Positions 46,458-58,122 of a stretch of 64,000 nt of DNA are shown here, piece by piece (the stretch's first letter is position 1; the number at the start of each line of letters is the position of its first letter). The notes under the pieces are model-generated. The model had not been told where the DNA came from. It did not search any database and worked only from the letters and a program-made list of their open reading frames with translations. Position numbers and translations under genes: made by a program. Source of the stretch: Congeria kusceri (lineage: Eukaryota > Mollusca > Bivalvia > Myida > Dreissenidae); assembly GCA_027627225.1 (NCBI GenBank), contig CM051026.1, positions 10,263,925 to 10,327,924 on the forward strand, written 5' to 3'.

Positions 46458-49400
46458 CTGCAAAACAGAGTCACATCAAGATATTAAATTACTTTAAATG
46501 TTTAATAATGTTAATACACAAACTGCAGTGACATCGTATTATTAATGAGTCGTTAAACAGACAATTACGCGTCTTAAAGATCTGCATAAAACCCAATAAT
46601 AATAAATATTTTAGTGTGACAGGAAGGTTCTGTATCAGTTTATTGCCTAAAAGTTTGACACGTTTACTGGTGAGTTAGAATTGAAGTCTACCACAATTAT
46701 ACGGATGGAAACGATTACACGGTACAGTGAACGTGTACGCATGAATGCGTAACTATATGCAGTAATAACAGATTTCCTATACGTGTATACATGAATGTGT
46801 CAACTGATGCAACTATGGCATATGCAGTATTAATAGATTTTCCATACATGTATACGTGATTACTGACATCTGCGTTATTCTATAGCTGACACGGGCTGAC
46901 ATATTTATAACATGTACATTATAATAACAGAAGTTAAGCTTTTACGACAGGAAATATGTTTCAAAACAACATGAAATAAAACTTCTCTCTCGTTCTTCTA
47001 CACAAGTAACAAAAGCCAGTCGTTATTTAAACAGTTTTACGAATACAAATCTATTAATTTAACAAATTTCAACTACAACAATTTAAAGTTTATTTACTTC
47101 ATATAACGTTTGGAAACACGATGAATTATGAAACAATAATGCACGTATATTTACTTGAAAACCACAAAATATAAACAGCAGGTCACAGAGTGTGTCATTG
47201 ATTTGCACTCACTGTCTATTTATAGACATGCCATGAAGTCAGCAGTGACAGTCAAAATGCCTGATAAGTTATATTTAAAAATCAATAATATTGAAAATCA
47301 TTCTTTACTGCTGTTGTAAACTTAAACTGACACATGTACATTCTACAACTATGCAGACTTACAATTATCTTATAATACATATTTCTAATAATATCCGGAT
47401 GAACCCGCCATGATTCTAACCTGTATCAACACCTGATGTATCTTGATACAGCTTGCTGACCAGTTTCCCACTCAGCGTGTACTTGTACAGTGCAGTAGTA
47501 TCAGTGACATACAGCTCCCCCTGGTGGTGGGCAATACCTACACAGTGATGTTGTAACTGAAGCTTCCTGCCCTTCACCAGCTGTCCATTGTTGACAGAGA
47601 TAAACTGGATCTCATGTGTGTTAGCATCACTCACAGTAACAGCAACTTCACTGTGTGCTATATGACATATGTCCCATGGACGAGTAGACATATCACAATG
47701 AGTAAGCACCCTGTACTGCTGGTCCAGCAGCTTTAATTTCTTATTATTGTCGTCTACAACAAGAATCTGGCCATCAGGGAGAACACATATGCCACTGATC
47801 CAGCATGGTGATGAATCACTTGGTATGCTCACATCATACTCTGACTTTCCTTTAACAGTCAATACTTGGTCTGGGTTTCCCTGCACTGTCAATGCCTGGG
47901 TACTGCGTACAATCCTCCCCAGACCTGACAGTTTGGACAAGTACTGCTCAATGTCACTGTTAGGCTGGAATGTTAGTGAACTTTTAACCTGAACAGAGTT
48001 CTCCTTCAAATATGTTTCAGACTGTTGTATTTTGTCGCTACATTTCTTGCTCGCTATAAAGGAGAGTTCTTTCATGCTCATATCACTTATGTCCTGAATG
48101 GCTTCATGCAGTATTTTCAAGTCGTCACGAAGCCTTCTGCAGTTGTTCACATCAGTCTTGAGAGAAGCTTGCAGGCTTGTGAGTGTATTTTTCATTTCTT
48201 TCAAAGTGATTTTTTCAATATTGTCTAAAGTGTCATTTATTTTCCTGCGTGTTTCTTGTATTTTGTGTAATTGTTCATCATATGAACCCTGCAGTGATTT
48301 AATGCCGGTCTCCCAATTTGTTTGAAGATTGTTCATTTGTTCCCGAATTGTTTGAAGCTTCACTGCAAACTGCTGCAGGTCAGTTGACTGGGTTTTGACA
48401 CACTCAGATACAAGCGTCACTTTGGTGCACTGTCTGAAACAAAATATAGTATATTATAATAAAATGCTTAAAATAATTTGGCAAATTTTTCTTAAATATA
48501 AAAAAAAATACTGTTATACATATTCTAAGTTCAAAGCTTATGAGATGGATGGTTTAGATTGGCCATTTCAAAACATTATGTGGCGTGTCATGGGAAAACC
48601 GGGCTTAATGCATGTGCGTAAAGTGTCATCCCGGATCAGCCTGTGCGGATTCCGCAACAGGCTAATCAGGGATGGCACTTTCCGCCTATAGTGGATTTAT
48701 ATTTAGAGACTTCCTTGAAACAGAAAATACCATAAAAGCTTAAAGTGCTGTCCCGGATTAGCCTGTGCGGACTGCACAGGCTAATCCGGGACGACATTTA
48801 CGCACATGCATTAAGGCCAGTTTTCCCACAACGTGCCTCATATAGTCTTCTACTGGATATTTAAGCGTACTTTGGCACATAAAATATAACGAAGGCACAT
48901 GAGTGTCTGTTTTGCTCCAATTGCTTATAAAGTAAGGAGTGTCAGAAGCAAAAGGACCCTGCTGATAAGCCATATAACAAAAGAAGAGCTGTAGGAGGAC
49001 AGCTAGCTAGACTTTTCTTGTGCTTGTCAGAGTTACTGGCATTTTATTCTTAAACAAGAAACATGGAAATTCCCCGAAAACCAAATTTTTCAAACAAAAT
49101 GCATTAAAGTCAGCACATCAATAAAATTTTTAGTAATGGTAAACTTGACCATAACCACACCCACCCCATATGCAATCCCAAGCAAGGTCTCGATATAAGG
49201 TATCTATGCACTAAGTTTCATAAAAATATCTCAATGCGTTCTAAAGTTATTGAGCGGTTACCATTTTTCTATTTTTAGTACCAGTGACCTTGACCCCACC
49301 CACCCCATATGCAATCCCAAGCAAGGTCTCTATATAAAGTATCTATGTATAAAGTTTCATTAAAATATCTCAATGCGTTCTAAAGTTATTGAGCGGAAAC

Positions 49401-51768
49401 CGTTCTTCTATTTCAGTAACAGTGACCTTGACCCTTGACCCTAAACGCAATCGCAAGTGAGGTCTCGATATAAGGTATGATTGTATTAAGTTTCATTAAA
49501 ATATCTCAGTGCGTTCTCAAGTTATTGAGCGGAAACTGTTTATTCTATTTTTAGTAACAGTGACCTTGACCCCACCCACCACATATGTAATCCCAAGCAA
49601 GGTCTCGCTATAAGATATCTATGTTTGAAGTTTCATTACAATAGCTTAATCAGTTCTCGAGTTAGGGTGCGGAAACAAAAATTTAGAAACTAGCTTACTG
49701 AAAAACTTGAACCTGTCCATTTCTAAGTGTAAAAAGGCCCACAATTTTGTCAATTTCAAACTAGAGTTATCATAATTGGCTTATGAGTTCATTTTAATAT
49801 AGGGAATAAGTGTTCTAAGTTTAAATGAAATCCCTCATGCCATTCCTGAGAAACCAGCTTACCAAAAATCTTTAACCTGTCCATATAGTTATATGTAAAA
49901 TTTCTCAGTGTAAAAAGGCCCATAATTTTGACAAATTTCAAACTAGTGTTACCAAACTTGGCCTATAGGTTCATTTTAATGTAGGGAATAAATGTTTTAA
50001 CTTTTAATGAAATCCCTCAAGCCATTCCTGAGAAACAAGCTTACCAAAAAACTTTAACGTAACTCGGATGCCGACGCTGACGCCGGGGCGAGTAGAAAAG
50101 CTTGCCTTTTATTAGAAAAGTCGAGCTAAAAAGGCCCCAACCACTGGCGGCCAAGTTTTTTAGCAAATCAAAATTATTCAATAATTTTGGTAAAATTACT
50201 TCAAAATCCAACCAGTGGTTTCTAACATAAAGATCTTCAAAAATTTTAATATAATCCTATTAGGAAAAATGGCCCGCCCCCTGGCGGCCATTTTTTTAAG
50301 GACTTAAACCATTTGAGGAACTTTGGTAGAAAAACAACCAAGGAGCATTTCTGTCAAAGAAGTTTGAAATCCAAACAAGTGGTTTTTGACAAAAAGATTT
50401 TCACATTTTTCAATAAAAACATATAACGTAAAAATGCCCTGCCTCCGTAGTCTTTACAACAGACCTTACTAATTTGAGAAACTTTTGTAGAGAACCTCCC
50501 AAGGAACAGTGCGTGAATAATTTCTAAATCCAACCAATAATTTCAGACAAAGATTTTCAAAGTTTTCAATACAGCCATTTAAGAAAAAAATGGCCCGCCC
50601 CCTGGTGGCTATGTTGTTTTTCAACTGAGCATCAACATTTGAGAAATTTTGGTAGAGGACCACCCAAGGAACATTTTTCTAAATTATATGAAAATTCACC
50701 CAGAGGTTGAGGATGAGATGTCATTTAAAGATGTTTCTATTTAACGCCCTGGTGGCCATTTTTGTGCAGCGTACTGGAACAATTGGAGTGACTTTGATCG
50801 AGGACAATCCAAGAAACATTTGTGTGAAGTTTCAGCAAAGTTGGCCAACTGCTTTTCGAGGAGATGAAAGGAAAAACCTATGGACGCACGCACACACACA
50901 CAACCGAACCGCCATGTCATAAGCTCGCTGGCCTTCGGTCAGTTTAGCTTAAAATGAATATGCCAGCATTGGAATAAAGGTTACCGTGTTTGCAAAATAG
51001 TTAAGAAAAGGCAATAATAGTATTTTCAAAGATTGAGCATGAGTAGCTTAACATTTATATATCAGATACAATAGATTCACACTCAACCCTCAATGTGTAA
51101 CTGATATCAAGAAGAGTGGTATTGAAGTCAATCTCAAACTGTACTAACCTTGATATGTATTGATTTTATAAAATGTTAACATTCAGGTAGTCAGTTTACC
51201 TGTTTAACATTGGTATCCAGGTAAAAACTGGAAGTTTAAAACTGCACCATTTCTGATATATATAAATATATGGCGTTCTCAAGCCAATCGTTACATGTAT
51301 GTTACTGTCCTCAACTTAATTCTTGTTTATATTAATAAACATACTAAATCGGGTTAGTCTAAAAAGTAAATTGTCTAATAATAAGGATTATTGTTATCTT
51401 AACAATCATTTTAACAAAAATGTCATAAGATACCTGTGATTAAGTAGAATACAATTTGAGCAGCACAGCTGTCCATCGTCTTCACAGAAAATTTCCAATT
51501 TTTTATCTTTGTGAACTTCGCATTTCATCAGAAAATCCTCCACCTTCTTTGAAATTGGCCATTTGTTCATATCTCCCCTTCCATAAGGGGAATGTTTTTT
51601 GAACAACTGACCATGATGATGAATACATTTTCCACAATAAAACTTTGAACATGTTTCACAGTAAAATTCTGCGACTACTTCAACAGACTGCTCTTCGCAG
51701 GTAGAACAACAAAAATCTTTAAATTCATCTGACCTTTTAGCAACAGTAGACATAGAAAATGTCGCCAT
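46108..51768 (-). CDS. B-box/coiled-coil/NHL (TRIM-like) protein, 565 aa, three exons
   Basis: Join 51768-51434, 48433-47421 and 46457-46108; 335+1013+350 = 1698 nt, 565 codons plus stop. Introns start GT and end AG, in phases 2 and 1. Residues 21-59 form B-box 1 (C21, C24, C37, C40, C45, C48, H52, H59). Residues 83-114 form B-box 2 (C83, H86, C95, D98, C103, C106, H111). Residues about 117-260 are a predicted coiled coil, and about 320-565 contain NHL-like strands (ISGICVLPDGQILVVDDNN; EAVHVTPAGQVLVCG). A TGA five codons before the ATG and a good start context (AAAATGG) fix the start, so no RING is encoded. TRIM-NHL relatives act as ubiquitin ligases or RNA/protein scaffolds. Without a RING, a scaffold or RING-partner role is more likely. 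The family is multicopy in bivalves and a specific orthologue cannot be named. Confidence 0.88.
47421..48433 (-). CDS. Exon 2: coiled coil and first NHL part
   Basis: Acceptor TTTGTTTCAG|ACAGTG, donor GATACAG|GTTAG. The join restores NHRQCTKVTLVSE across the exon 1-2 boundary. Coiled-coil heptads, then propeller sequence ending LYQDTSGVDT. Confidence 0.85.
48578..48841. mobile_element. 264-bp GC-rich inverted-repeat MITE, copy 1
   Basis: Ends ATGTGGCGTGTCATGGGAAA and (inverted) ATGAGGCACGTTGTGGGAAA. Each arm contains the palindromic 'cccggattagcctgtgc...gcacaggctaatccggg' block. Lies in intron 1. Exactly the same length as the copy at 61227. AT dinucleotides flank the inverted repeats. Confidence 0.85.
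48979..50132 (+). mobile_element. AAACAAGAG-class element, CTCGACTTTT subtype, in intron 1
   Basis: Starts AAAGAAGAGCTGTAGGAGGA then CAGCTAGCTAGACTTTTC (perfect AGCTGT/ACAGCT stem) and ends GAAAAGTCGAGCTAAAAA. Inside are four ~120-bp modules with 'atgcaatcccaagcaaggtc', TAAAATATCTCAATGCGTTC and 'agtgaccttgacccc', then two ~130-bp modules with 'aaaaaggcccacaattttg'. Confidence 0.75.
50139..50955 (+). mobile_element. Modules of a GCTCACC/AGCTAAAA-class element, 5' truncated
   Basis: Four modules of about 165 bp, each with GGCCCGCCCCCTGG and 'ccaaggaacattt', end in CACACACACACAACCGAACC and TTAGCTTAAAATG. One module recurs inverted at 20034-20200. Confidence 0.65.
51434..51768 (-). CDS. Exon 1: tandem B-boxes
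   Basis: Encodes residues 1-111 and two bases of codon 112. Donor CACAG|GTATCT. Contains both zinc-binding B-boxes. The final ligand position of B-box 2 after H111 appears to be C114, encoded by exon 2. Confidence 0.85.
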
Positions 51769-52614
51769 TTTGCTTGTTGACTTTCAGCAAACAAAACTTT
51801 ACAACTTTAATTAAATAGAAATATTAATGTCACAGTGTCTCTGTTTAATTAAATAATACAGAAAGCACACATTAAATGTAGTGGCAATTATAATCAAGCA
51901 ATAAAACCTTCCAACTGAACAGAAACCAAGATAACCTTCAAATGACGCTCAGTGGTCTGTTGCAGTAAACAGTGTAACTATGTAAACTGTCACGTGAGTA
52001 TTAGGTCACGTGAGTATTGGATTAATTTAAATTATTGCACTGCGACAAAGGTTTGTAGCTGAATATCAGGTTACATTGAACAAGTGTTTATCACACAGAC
52101 CAAATGCAGTTGGTTTAAACGTGTACTGATCAATGTCTCTAGAGTGTTTATTATTTAAGAGATTTACTACACTGACTATTTTATCACAGTTGTCATTTCC
52201 TTTTGCCGAAATATCAAACTGATTTGATCTTTTTCTCTTTAGTCATTTTTAAAACAATTTACCTGTTTAATTCTCGTAATATGATGCCATCTCCAATAAA
52301 TTAAAACCAAAGGGAGACAACTCCTGTCCTAAAACACTTTGTCTGACCCACATTAAGGACACACTGTCAGTATCAAATGTGGGTTCCAACTGATAATGTG
52401 AAGACTCACAATCAAACTTCAAATACAAAGTGAGGCAGCAACTGCTTTAAAAATATTTGTTTATATTTACCTTTTTACATAGTTTTTTTTGTAAAGATCA
52501 ACTTCATTGGAAATCATCTGAACATATATATTGTGCCCATTTTTTTTTCAAGTTTTTCAACTTCCTTATAGCGTTTCAGAGAACAAGTTTAAAGCAAAAT
52601 GTTCACAATAAATG
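51769..52614. other. 5' flank of the TRIM-like gene
   Basis: No coding signal. AT-rich with no clear TATA box. The promoter and 5' UTR should lie here. Repeated GTCACGTGAGTATT at about 51990-52017. Confidence 0.35.
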
Positions 52615-52907
52615 ACAATTCTAACATGTAACATGCAGAATTTGTCTATAGACAAATAAAAAAATTCACCGTTGTTAAACTACCAATAAACGACCCAAAA
52701 TTAGTTTAGAAACTGTAAAATATAGAATGTATTGTAACTGAAAAAAAATTGTGCTAGGTCATGTTACAATTGAAATAATTTTTGCATTATCGTTGTTAAT
52801 CGGCTAATAAACACTAACAGCCTCGTGGTTTAATTCATACGCATCAGAACACAAAATCGCTGTTTATTAGCCGATAAACGACTCTAAATGCAAAATTATT
52901 TCTTAAT
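52615..52907 (+). mobile_element. Hairpin element family A
   Basis: From AATTCTAACATGTAACATGC and TATAGACAAATAA to the distal palindrome (CTGTTTATTAGCCGATAAAC) and AATTATTTCTTAATTAACGA. Confidence 0.75.
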
Positions 52908-52975
52908 TAACGACAGATGCCGGAGGATGACTGACCACAATATCTCTCAGTCTGAGATCAGGTGAGCTAAAAATC
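52908..52975 (+). mobile_element. 3' end fragment of a GCTCACC-class element
   Basis: GATCAGGTGAGCTAAAAA is the 3' terminus of the class also seen complete at 63081-63794. Confidence 0.55.
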
Positions 52976-53280
52976 TTTTGGGTGCAACCACACTACATTT
53001 AGGCAGCGTGTCACTGCTTTAGCGACTGTCGTTGTTGATCTCCATGTCATCTTACCTTGGCAATACCTCAGGTTGCCATACTCAACTTGATAACTATCGC
53101 AACCATGGTCACTTCTGTCGGTACAGGTCCTGTGTCTGGCTCAAGTTCCATTCCAGCCGTTTACTCCCTGGCTGACCAATCTATTTCTGTACATCACTGC
53201 CAGGCCCATCTGTTCCTGTATGTGTGTAAATACTACTAAATAATATTGGCACTCATGTGCATGTTGTGTTAATAATTATA
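52976..53280. other. Unassigned GC-richer block
   Basis: A minus-strand frame reads MELEPDTGPVPTEVTMVAIV then a stop, with coding-like composition but no recognised family. It may be part of a dispersed element. Confidence 0.3.
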
Positions 53281-54362
53281 AGAGAAGACCTAATCAAGCT
53301 TTATATTAACGAGAGTTATCAGCCTTTATCACTACAAAAAAAGAGGCATATTTCTCCTAAAATGCTGGTCACACATATCGAGGTTGTGCGTGAAACTATG
53401 GTATCTGATATAGAAATGTTAAGCAGATACAATAGTTTCACGCTCAACCCTCGATATAAGTCTTGGTCAGTGACCTTATATAATGACCTTGAAGACATGT
53501 GTGATCTTTAGTTGAATATCTGTAGCAGATATAGAGATAATCCTACGAAATTGTAGGTCAGAGCTATGGGCCTTGGTCAGTGATCTTATACAATGACCCT
53601 GAAGACACATGTAAAGCTTTAATTGAATATCTGTAGTAGTTATACAGATATAGAGTTGTTGCACGCCAACTTTAACCTCAATTCATAAGTACAAAAAGGG
53701 CATATTTCTGCTAAATTACTGGTCAGAGTTATGGGCCTTGGTCCGTGACCTTACATAATGACCCCGAAGACATATGAAGTCTCAATGGTATAGTGGATAT
53801 GGTGTCCGCCGTGTGACCGGAGGTCCCGGGATCGATCCCCACCGAGGGAGGGTTCTCAGGTTCTTTCCAAAGACACCAAGTACTGGTTTGCCCAGGAAAC
53901 CCACTCAAGAGTGTCTTTATAAGCCAAGGCTTTCGATGCAATCAAGCTACAATAAATAGGTTTAAACTAAACTAAAGACATGTGTGAAGTTTCAATTGAA
54001 TATCTGTAGTAGTTATAGAGATATGGAGTTGTTGCCACGCAAACTTCAACCTGAATATTTAAGTACAAAAAGGGACATAATTCTGCTAAATTGCAGGTCA
54101 GACTTATGGGCCTTGGTCAGTGACCTTATGCAATGACCTCAAAGACATGTGTGAAGTTTCTTTTTAATATCTGAAGTAGTTACAGAGATATGTACTTGTT
54201 ACACGCAATCCTTAACCTGAATTTTCTCTTGCACGCAAAACTTCACCTGACTTTTCTATGTTATATCTGTAGTAGTTACAGTTACAGAAACCTTAACCAG
54301 AACATTATGGCGATGCGGACGAACAGGTGAGTAGTGTATTTGGTGAATAGTTGAGCTTAAAA
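53281..54362 (+). mobile_element. Dispersed element with ~200-bp modules, interrupted by a SINE
   Basis: Four or five modules share 'gtcagagttatgggccttgg', 'tgaccttatataatgacc', GAAGACATGTGTGAAGTTTC and 'ttgaatatctgtagtagtta'. Ends GAACAGGTGAGTAGTG and TTGAGCTTAAAATG. The SINE at 53777-53974 is inserted in the third module. Confidence 0.6.
53777..53974 (+). mobile_element. tRNA-derived SINE with 10-bp target duplication
   Basis: Head TCTCAATGGTATAGTGGATA, B box GGGATCGATCCCC, tail AAGTACTGGTTTGCCCAGGA, 3' end TAAATAGGTTTAAACTAAAC. Flanked by AAGACATATG and AAGACATGTG. Confidence 0.85.
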
Positions 54363-54640
54363 TGTAAGTACTCAACAGGTCACCTGTACTTGTAAAGCAA
54401 CAGAAGGTTGATTTTGGCAGGTAGATAATCAAACATTATAAAATATGTCGGCATAGATTTTTAAACAGAGATAAATACTGTTTGCATAAACATTCAAAAG
54501 GTTTCTATTGCTCACATATTTATTACCCATAATAGTCTACATTTGATGTTACTCTGCATGTATGTCAAGACCCTAATGAGTTCATATGCTGACAGTAAAT
54601 GCCGTTAAACATTGAGTTCTATAACACTAAACTAAGTTAC

Positions 54641-54724
54641 CAGCCCTGTTGAACAGTCGGCCTGTTACTGGGAAGATCGTGTCCACAGCATCTTCCTTCA
54701 TCTCCACAGCCTCGCAATGACATA
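54641..54724 (-). CDS. Orphan internal exon candidate, 84 nt
   Basis: Minus-strand acceptor ATATCTTCCAG|TATGTC and donor GGGCTG|GTAACT bound 84 nt, with phase 1 at both ends. It encodes CHCEAVEMKEDAVDTIFPVT then GRLFNRA. GC content and codon pattern stand out from the AT-rich surroundings. Partner exons were not found with confidence. An acceptor at 53215 would append GTDGPGSDVQK and a stop, which is speculative. Family not recognised. Confidence 0.35.
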
Positions 54725-55087
54725 CTGGAAGATATGGTGAACATAGAAATCAATGTGTACATACCAACATACAACTCTTATAAACTATATTTTACTAATT
54801 ATGCTATGGTGGTTAATCTTTTTTTGCAGCATGATTTTGCTTTAATGTATGTTTTTTTCTTTTGAAACACCCCATGTATATTGACATATATGTTAACGTG
54901 AATTCTGAATACAATTAGAATTTTGTTATTTTATGTCTACTACTAATGTTCCTGCGCCTGCAAATGTGTCATCGATGACCAGTGTTTATATTATTAAATT
55001 AGTTTTGTCAATTGGGTTTTGTCAATTATTTGAAGAAACAAGGCCATCACATTTAGCACTGTTTCTTTATTAATTATTCGCAATTCT

Positions 55088-55370
55088 AACATGATACTCA
55101 CTACTTTTCCTGTAGACACAGAAAAAAATTATAGTGGTTTAACTTCACAATAAACAACGCCAAAAGAAGTCTCGATTCTGAGCTGAGCATATTAAAAAAT
55201 AGTTCTCATTACAATTGCAAAAATATGTATCAAATCATGCTGATATCAAATCAAATCAAAATAATTTTTGCATTTTCGTTGTTTATCGACCAATAAACAA
55301 TTCTTTGTTATTCCAATGTTTGGCTATTAATCCACTCAGGATAACGACCTCGTGGTTTAATTGGCGATGA
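55088..55370 (+). mobile_element. Hairpin element family A, 3' truncated
   Basis: ATTCTAACATGATACTCACT, TCTCGATTCTGAGCTGAGCA, GTTGTTTATCGACCAATAAA, ending at CTCGTGGTTTAATTGG. The distal palindrome is missing. Confidence 0.7.
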
Positions 55371-55739
55371 GCTCTGCTTTGTTAGGGTCTACAAAATTCA
55401 CAGATTGGAGCAATGTCTGGAATATACATGTTCTCTGCTTTGTCTGTATGCATACAAATCATTTTGCAAAAGGAGAATTGTCCTTTTATACTGTACTTTC
55501 TGCTCATGTATTCTCTAATTCTGTGAAGTAAGTTGAGGTATCACAAAACAGTTTTAGTCCTGACAAAAAAATCAACAAAGGGTAGTATTCAAAATTGTTG
55601 TGCAATTATCAGTTATGGTTCTTGTAAACTTTACTTACACCTGCTATCGTAATCATTCTGTGCAGAATAAACAAAATGCCTTTTATCATTTTTGAATTAT
55701 GCTTCACACACTCATAAACAAAAGGGAAGTAATTCAATA

Positions 55740-56940
55740 ACCTTACAAGTCAGGTTCTTGCATGCAACACACCATCTGGTGATGGTGATCATTTCTGCCA
55801 ATATAACTGAAAATCTCAGCATGCATGACAATATGATGCTCTAGACAATTATTTGACCTTTTACCTTAATTAGTGACCTTGAAGTTTCAGCTACAGACCT
55901 GGTTCTTTAATGCCACGTGCTGTCTAATAATGATTATCACTTCTGCCAAGTAATTTGAAAATTCTTCCATGCTGGGCAAAATTATACTTTTGTCAAAGTA
56001 AATTGCTTAAACTCTTATATTTGACCTATAAGTGTAACCTTAACTTTGGACCTAAGGATCTAGTTGTTGCACGCCATATGCTGTCTCATTATGCTTATCA
56101 GTTCTGTCAAGTAATTAGAAAAAATCCTCGGGCGTGTGGCACGTGACACACCGTCTAATAATGGTCATCAAACTTATTTGAAAATCCTTCAATGCTGGAC
56201 AAAGTTATTGCCTGGACAAGAATCTTTTTTTTGCACGCTACAAACCATCTCGATGCTTAGCACTTCAGCCAAGTTATTTGAAAACCCTTCTCTGCTGGAC
56301 AAAATTATGCTCCGGACAGTATCTATGGCTTAAATTCTTGTATTTGATACTTGACCTTTAAGAGTGATCTTGACTTAGGACCAAGGGACCTGGTTTTTGC
56401 ACGCTACAAACCATCTCGATGCTTAGCACTTCAGCCAAGTTATTTGAAAACCCTTCTCTGCTGGACAAAATTATGCTCCGGACAGTATCTATGGCTTAAA
56501 TTCTTGTATTTGATACTTGACATTTAAGACTGATCTTGACTTAGGACCAAGGGACCTGGTTTTTGCACGCTACAAAACATCTCGATGCTTAGCACTTCAG
56601 CCAAGTTATTAGAAAACCCTTCTCTGCTGGACAAAATTATGCTCCGGACAGTATCTATGGCTTAAATTCTTATATTTGACCTTTGACCTTTAAGTGAGAC
56701 TTGACCTTGGTCCTAGGGAACTGGTTCTTATGCACAACACACCGTCGCACCATGCTTAACACTTGGCCTAACTTCTTTGAAATTCCTTCCATTTGGGGCC
56801 AAATTATTTTCCGGACAGGGTCTGTGGGTTATAATTCTCATATTTGACCATTGACCTTTAAGTGTGACCTTGCTCTTGGACATAGGGACCTGGTTTTTGC
56901 GAGTGACACACCGTCTTATTATGCTTAACATTTATAATTA
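55740..56940 (+). repeat. Dispersed element with ~166-bp modules
   Basis: Seven modules carry 'gcacacaccgtct'-type and 'ttgaaaatccttc' blocks with 'gaccttaagtgtgaccttg'. Three central modules (starts 56233, 56399 and 56565) are nearly identical with an exact 166-bp spacing, a recent local expansion. No start box found. Confidence 0.8.
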
Positions 56941-57356
56941 TGTTACATAAATATTCATTTAACCATCTAAAAGGCACTATACATTATACGGTTACAATAT
57001 ATTGTGGTACTATAAGAGTCTGTATTATCAGACTAGATCAAAGCTTCCATTCAAGCAAGGCATAAGCTTTCTTGATGAGTAATAATACACACATCATGTC
57101 GGCAGACAGTAACAAATCATAACTGCAACAACAAATAAATGTCCTAGAATAATAGGAACAGATACCCTAGTATAGCTATTACAATTTAAAAATGAAAATA
57201 GTTGGATTATTGGGCCATACCACTGAATTTTATTGATTTGTAATCCTTTGTACACCATCATAGTGTAAGGGTCTGCTTAAATCATATTTATGACACAACT
57301 TCTTCTATGCAATAAAGAAAGACCAGTACTCTCCATAAATTACTGAATTTGTCCAC
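56941..57356. other. Unannotated spacer
   Basis: Nothing recognisable. Confidence 0.4.
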
Positions 57357-57420
57357 AAACAAGAGCTGTCAGAGGACAGCGCACTCGGCTATTTGAAGTG
57401 TTTCAGTTGGTACATATTAC
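57357..57420 (+). mobile_element. 5' end of an AAACAAGAG-class element, truncated
   Basis: AAACAAGAGCTGTCAGAGGA then CAGCGCACTCGGCTATTTG, with a perfect GCTGTC/GACAGC stem and a CACTCGGCT subterminal block. No modules follow, so the rest is missing or diverged. Confidence 0.55.
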
Positions 57421-58122
57421 ATTTTTCCACAACATAGTATGTATAACATATTTTTATAAACGCACAAAATATGAAGAATTTTTATAGCCAAATTGAAGAA
57501 ACTTCGACTAAATTATATTCAGTTTGCTACAAGTGAAGGACAATTCTGTAACATGACATGAAAACAATGAAATTTCCAATGCTCACACAATACATCTTGG
57601 TTGGCCACTTATTTTCCAACAATTATAATTACAAAGCAAATACCAATTAAATATGCAACCACTTATAACTATCTGCTTTTGTTATGAACTCTTCATTAGT
57701 AAAGCTAGTGGCCTTCATAATAGACCTAATAGCACCGACATGAAAGCACAATGGTAGCATTCAAGGTGTTGTCGATTTTGTATGTAATTATGATAACACT
57801 TAGATAAAATTTCCATTCAGTAATAAGAATAATTGGACCTTAAATCATTCATCATCTGTTCAGACATTCAAAGGTATCTGAATACACACAAAATATATGT
57901 ATAATAGCATGTCATTATATATGCATTAAAAGCACTCAAGTGCCAACGAGGATTACAAAATAACCCAACTATTTTGACTACACTGAAAGGCTCTTATTTC
58001 CAAATAATATGTTGCTACTAATTTGTTTTAAGTAGGTTTTTGACAGGTCAGCAACACGATACTATGCTGCAGTGACAAATGGCACATAATTACACTATGA
58101 TTACACTTTACAGTTTTTATTT
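57421..58122. other. Unannotated AT-rich spacer
   Basis: Nothing recognisable. Confidence 0.4.

Noticed and set aside
46226..48325. Plus-strand frames at 46226-46531, 47747-47992 and 48025-48325
   Set aside because: Antisense shadows of the spliced minus-strand gene.
53181..53215. Terminal exon joined to the 54641-54724 exon
   Set aside because: The acceptor has a weak pyrimidine tract and the 11-residue tail cannot be verified; not listed as a feature.
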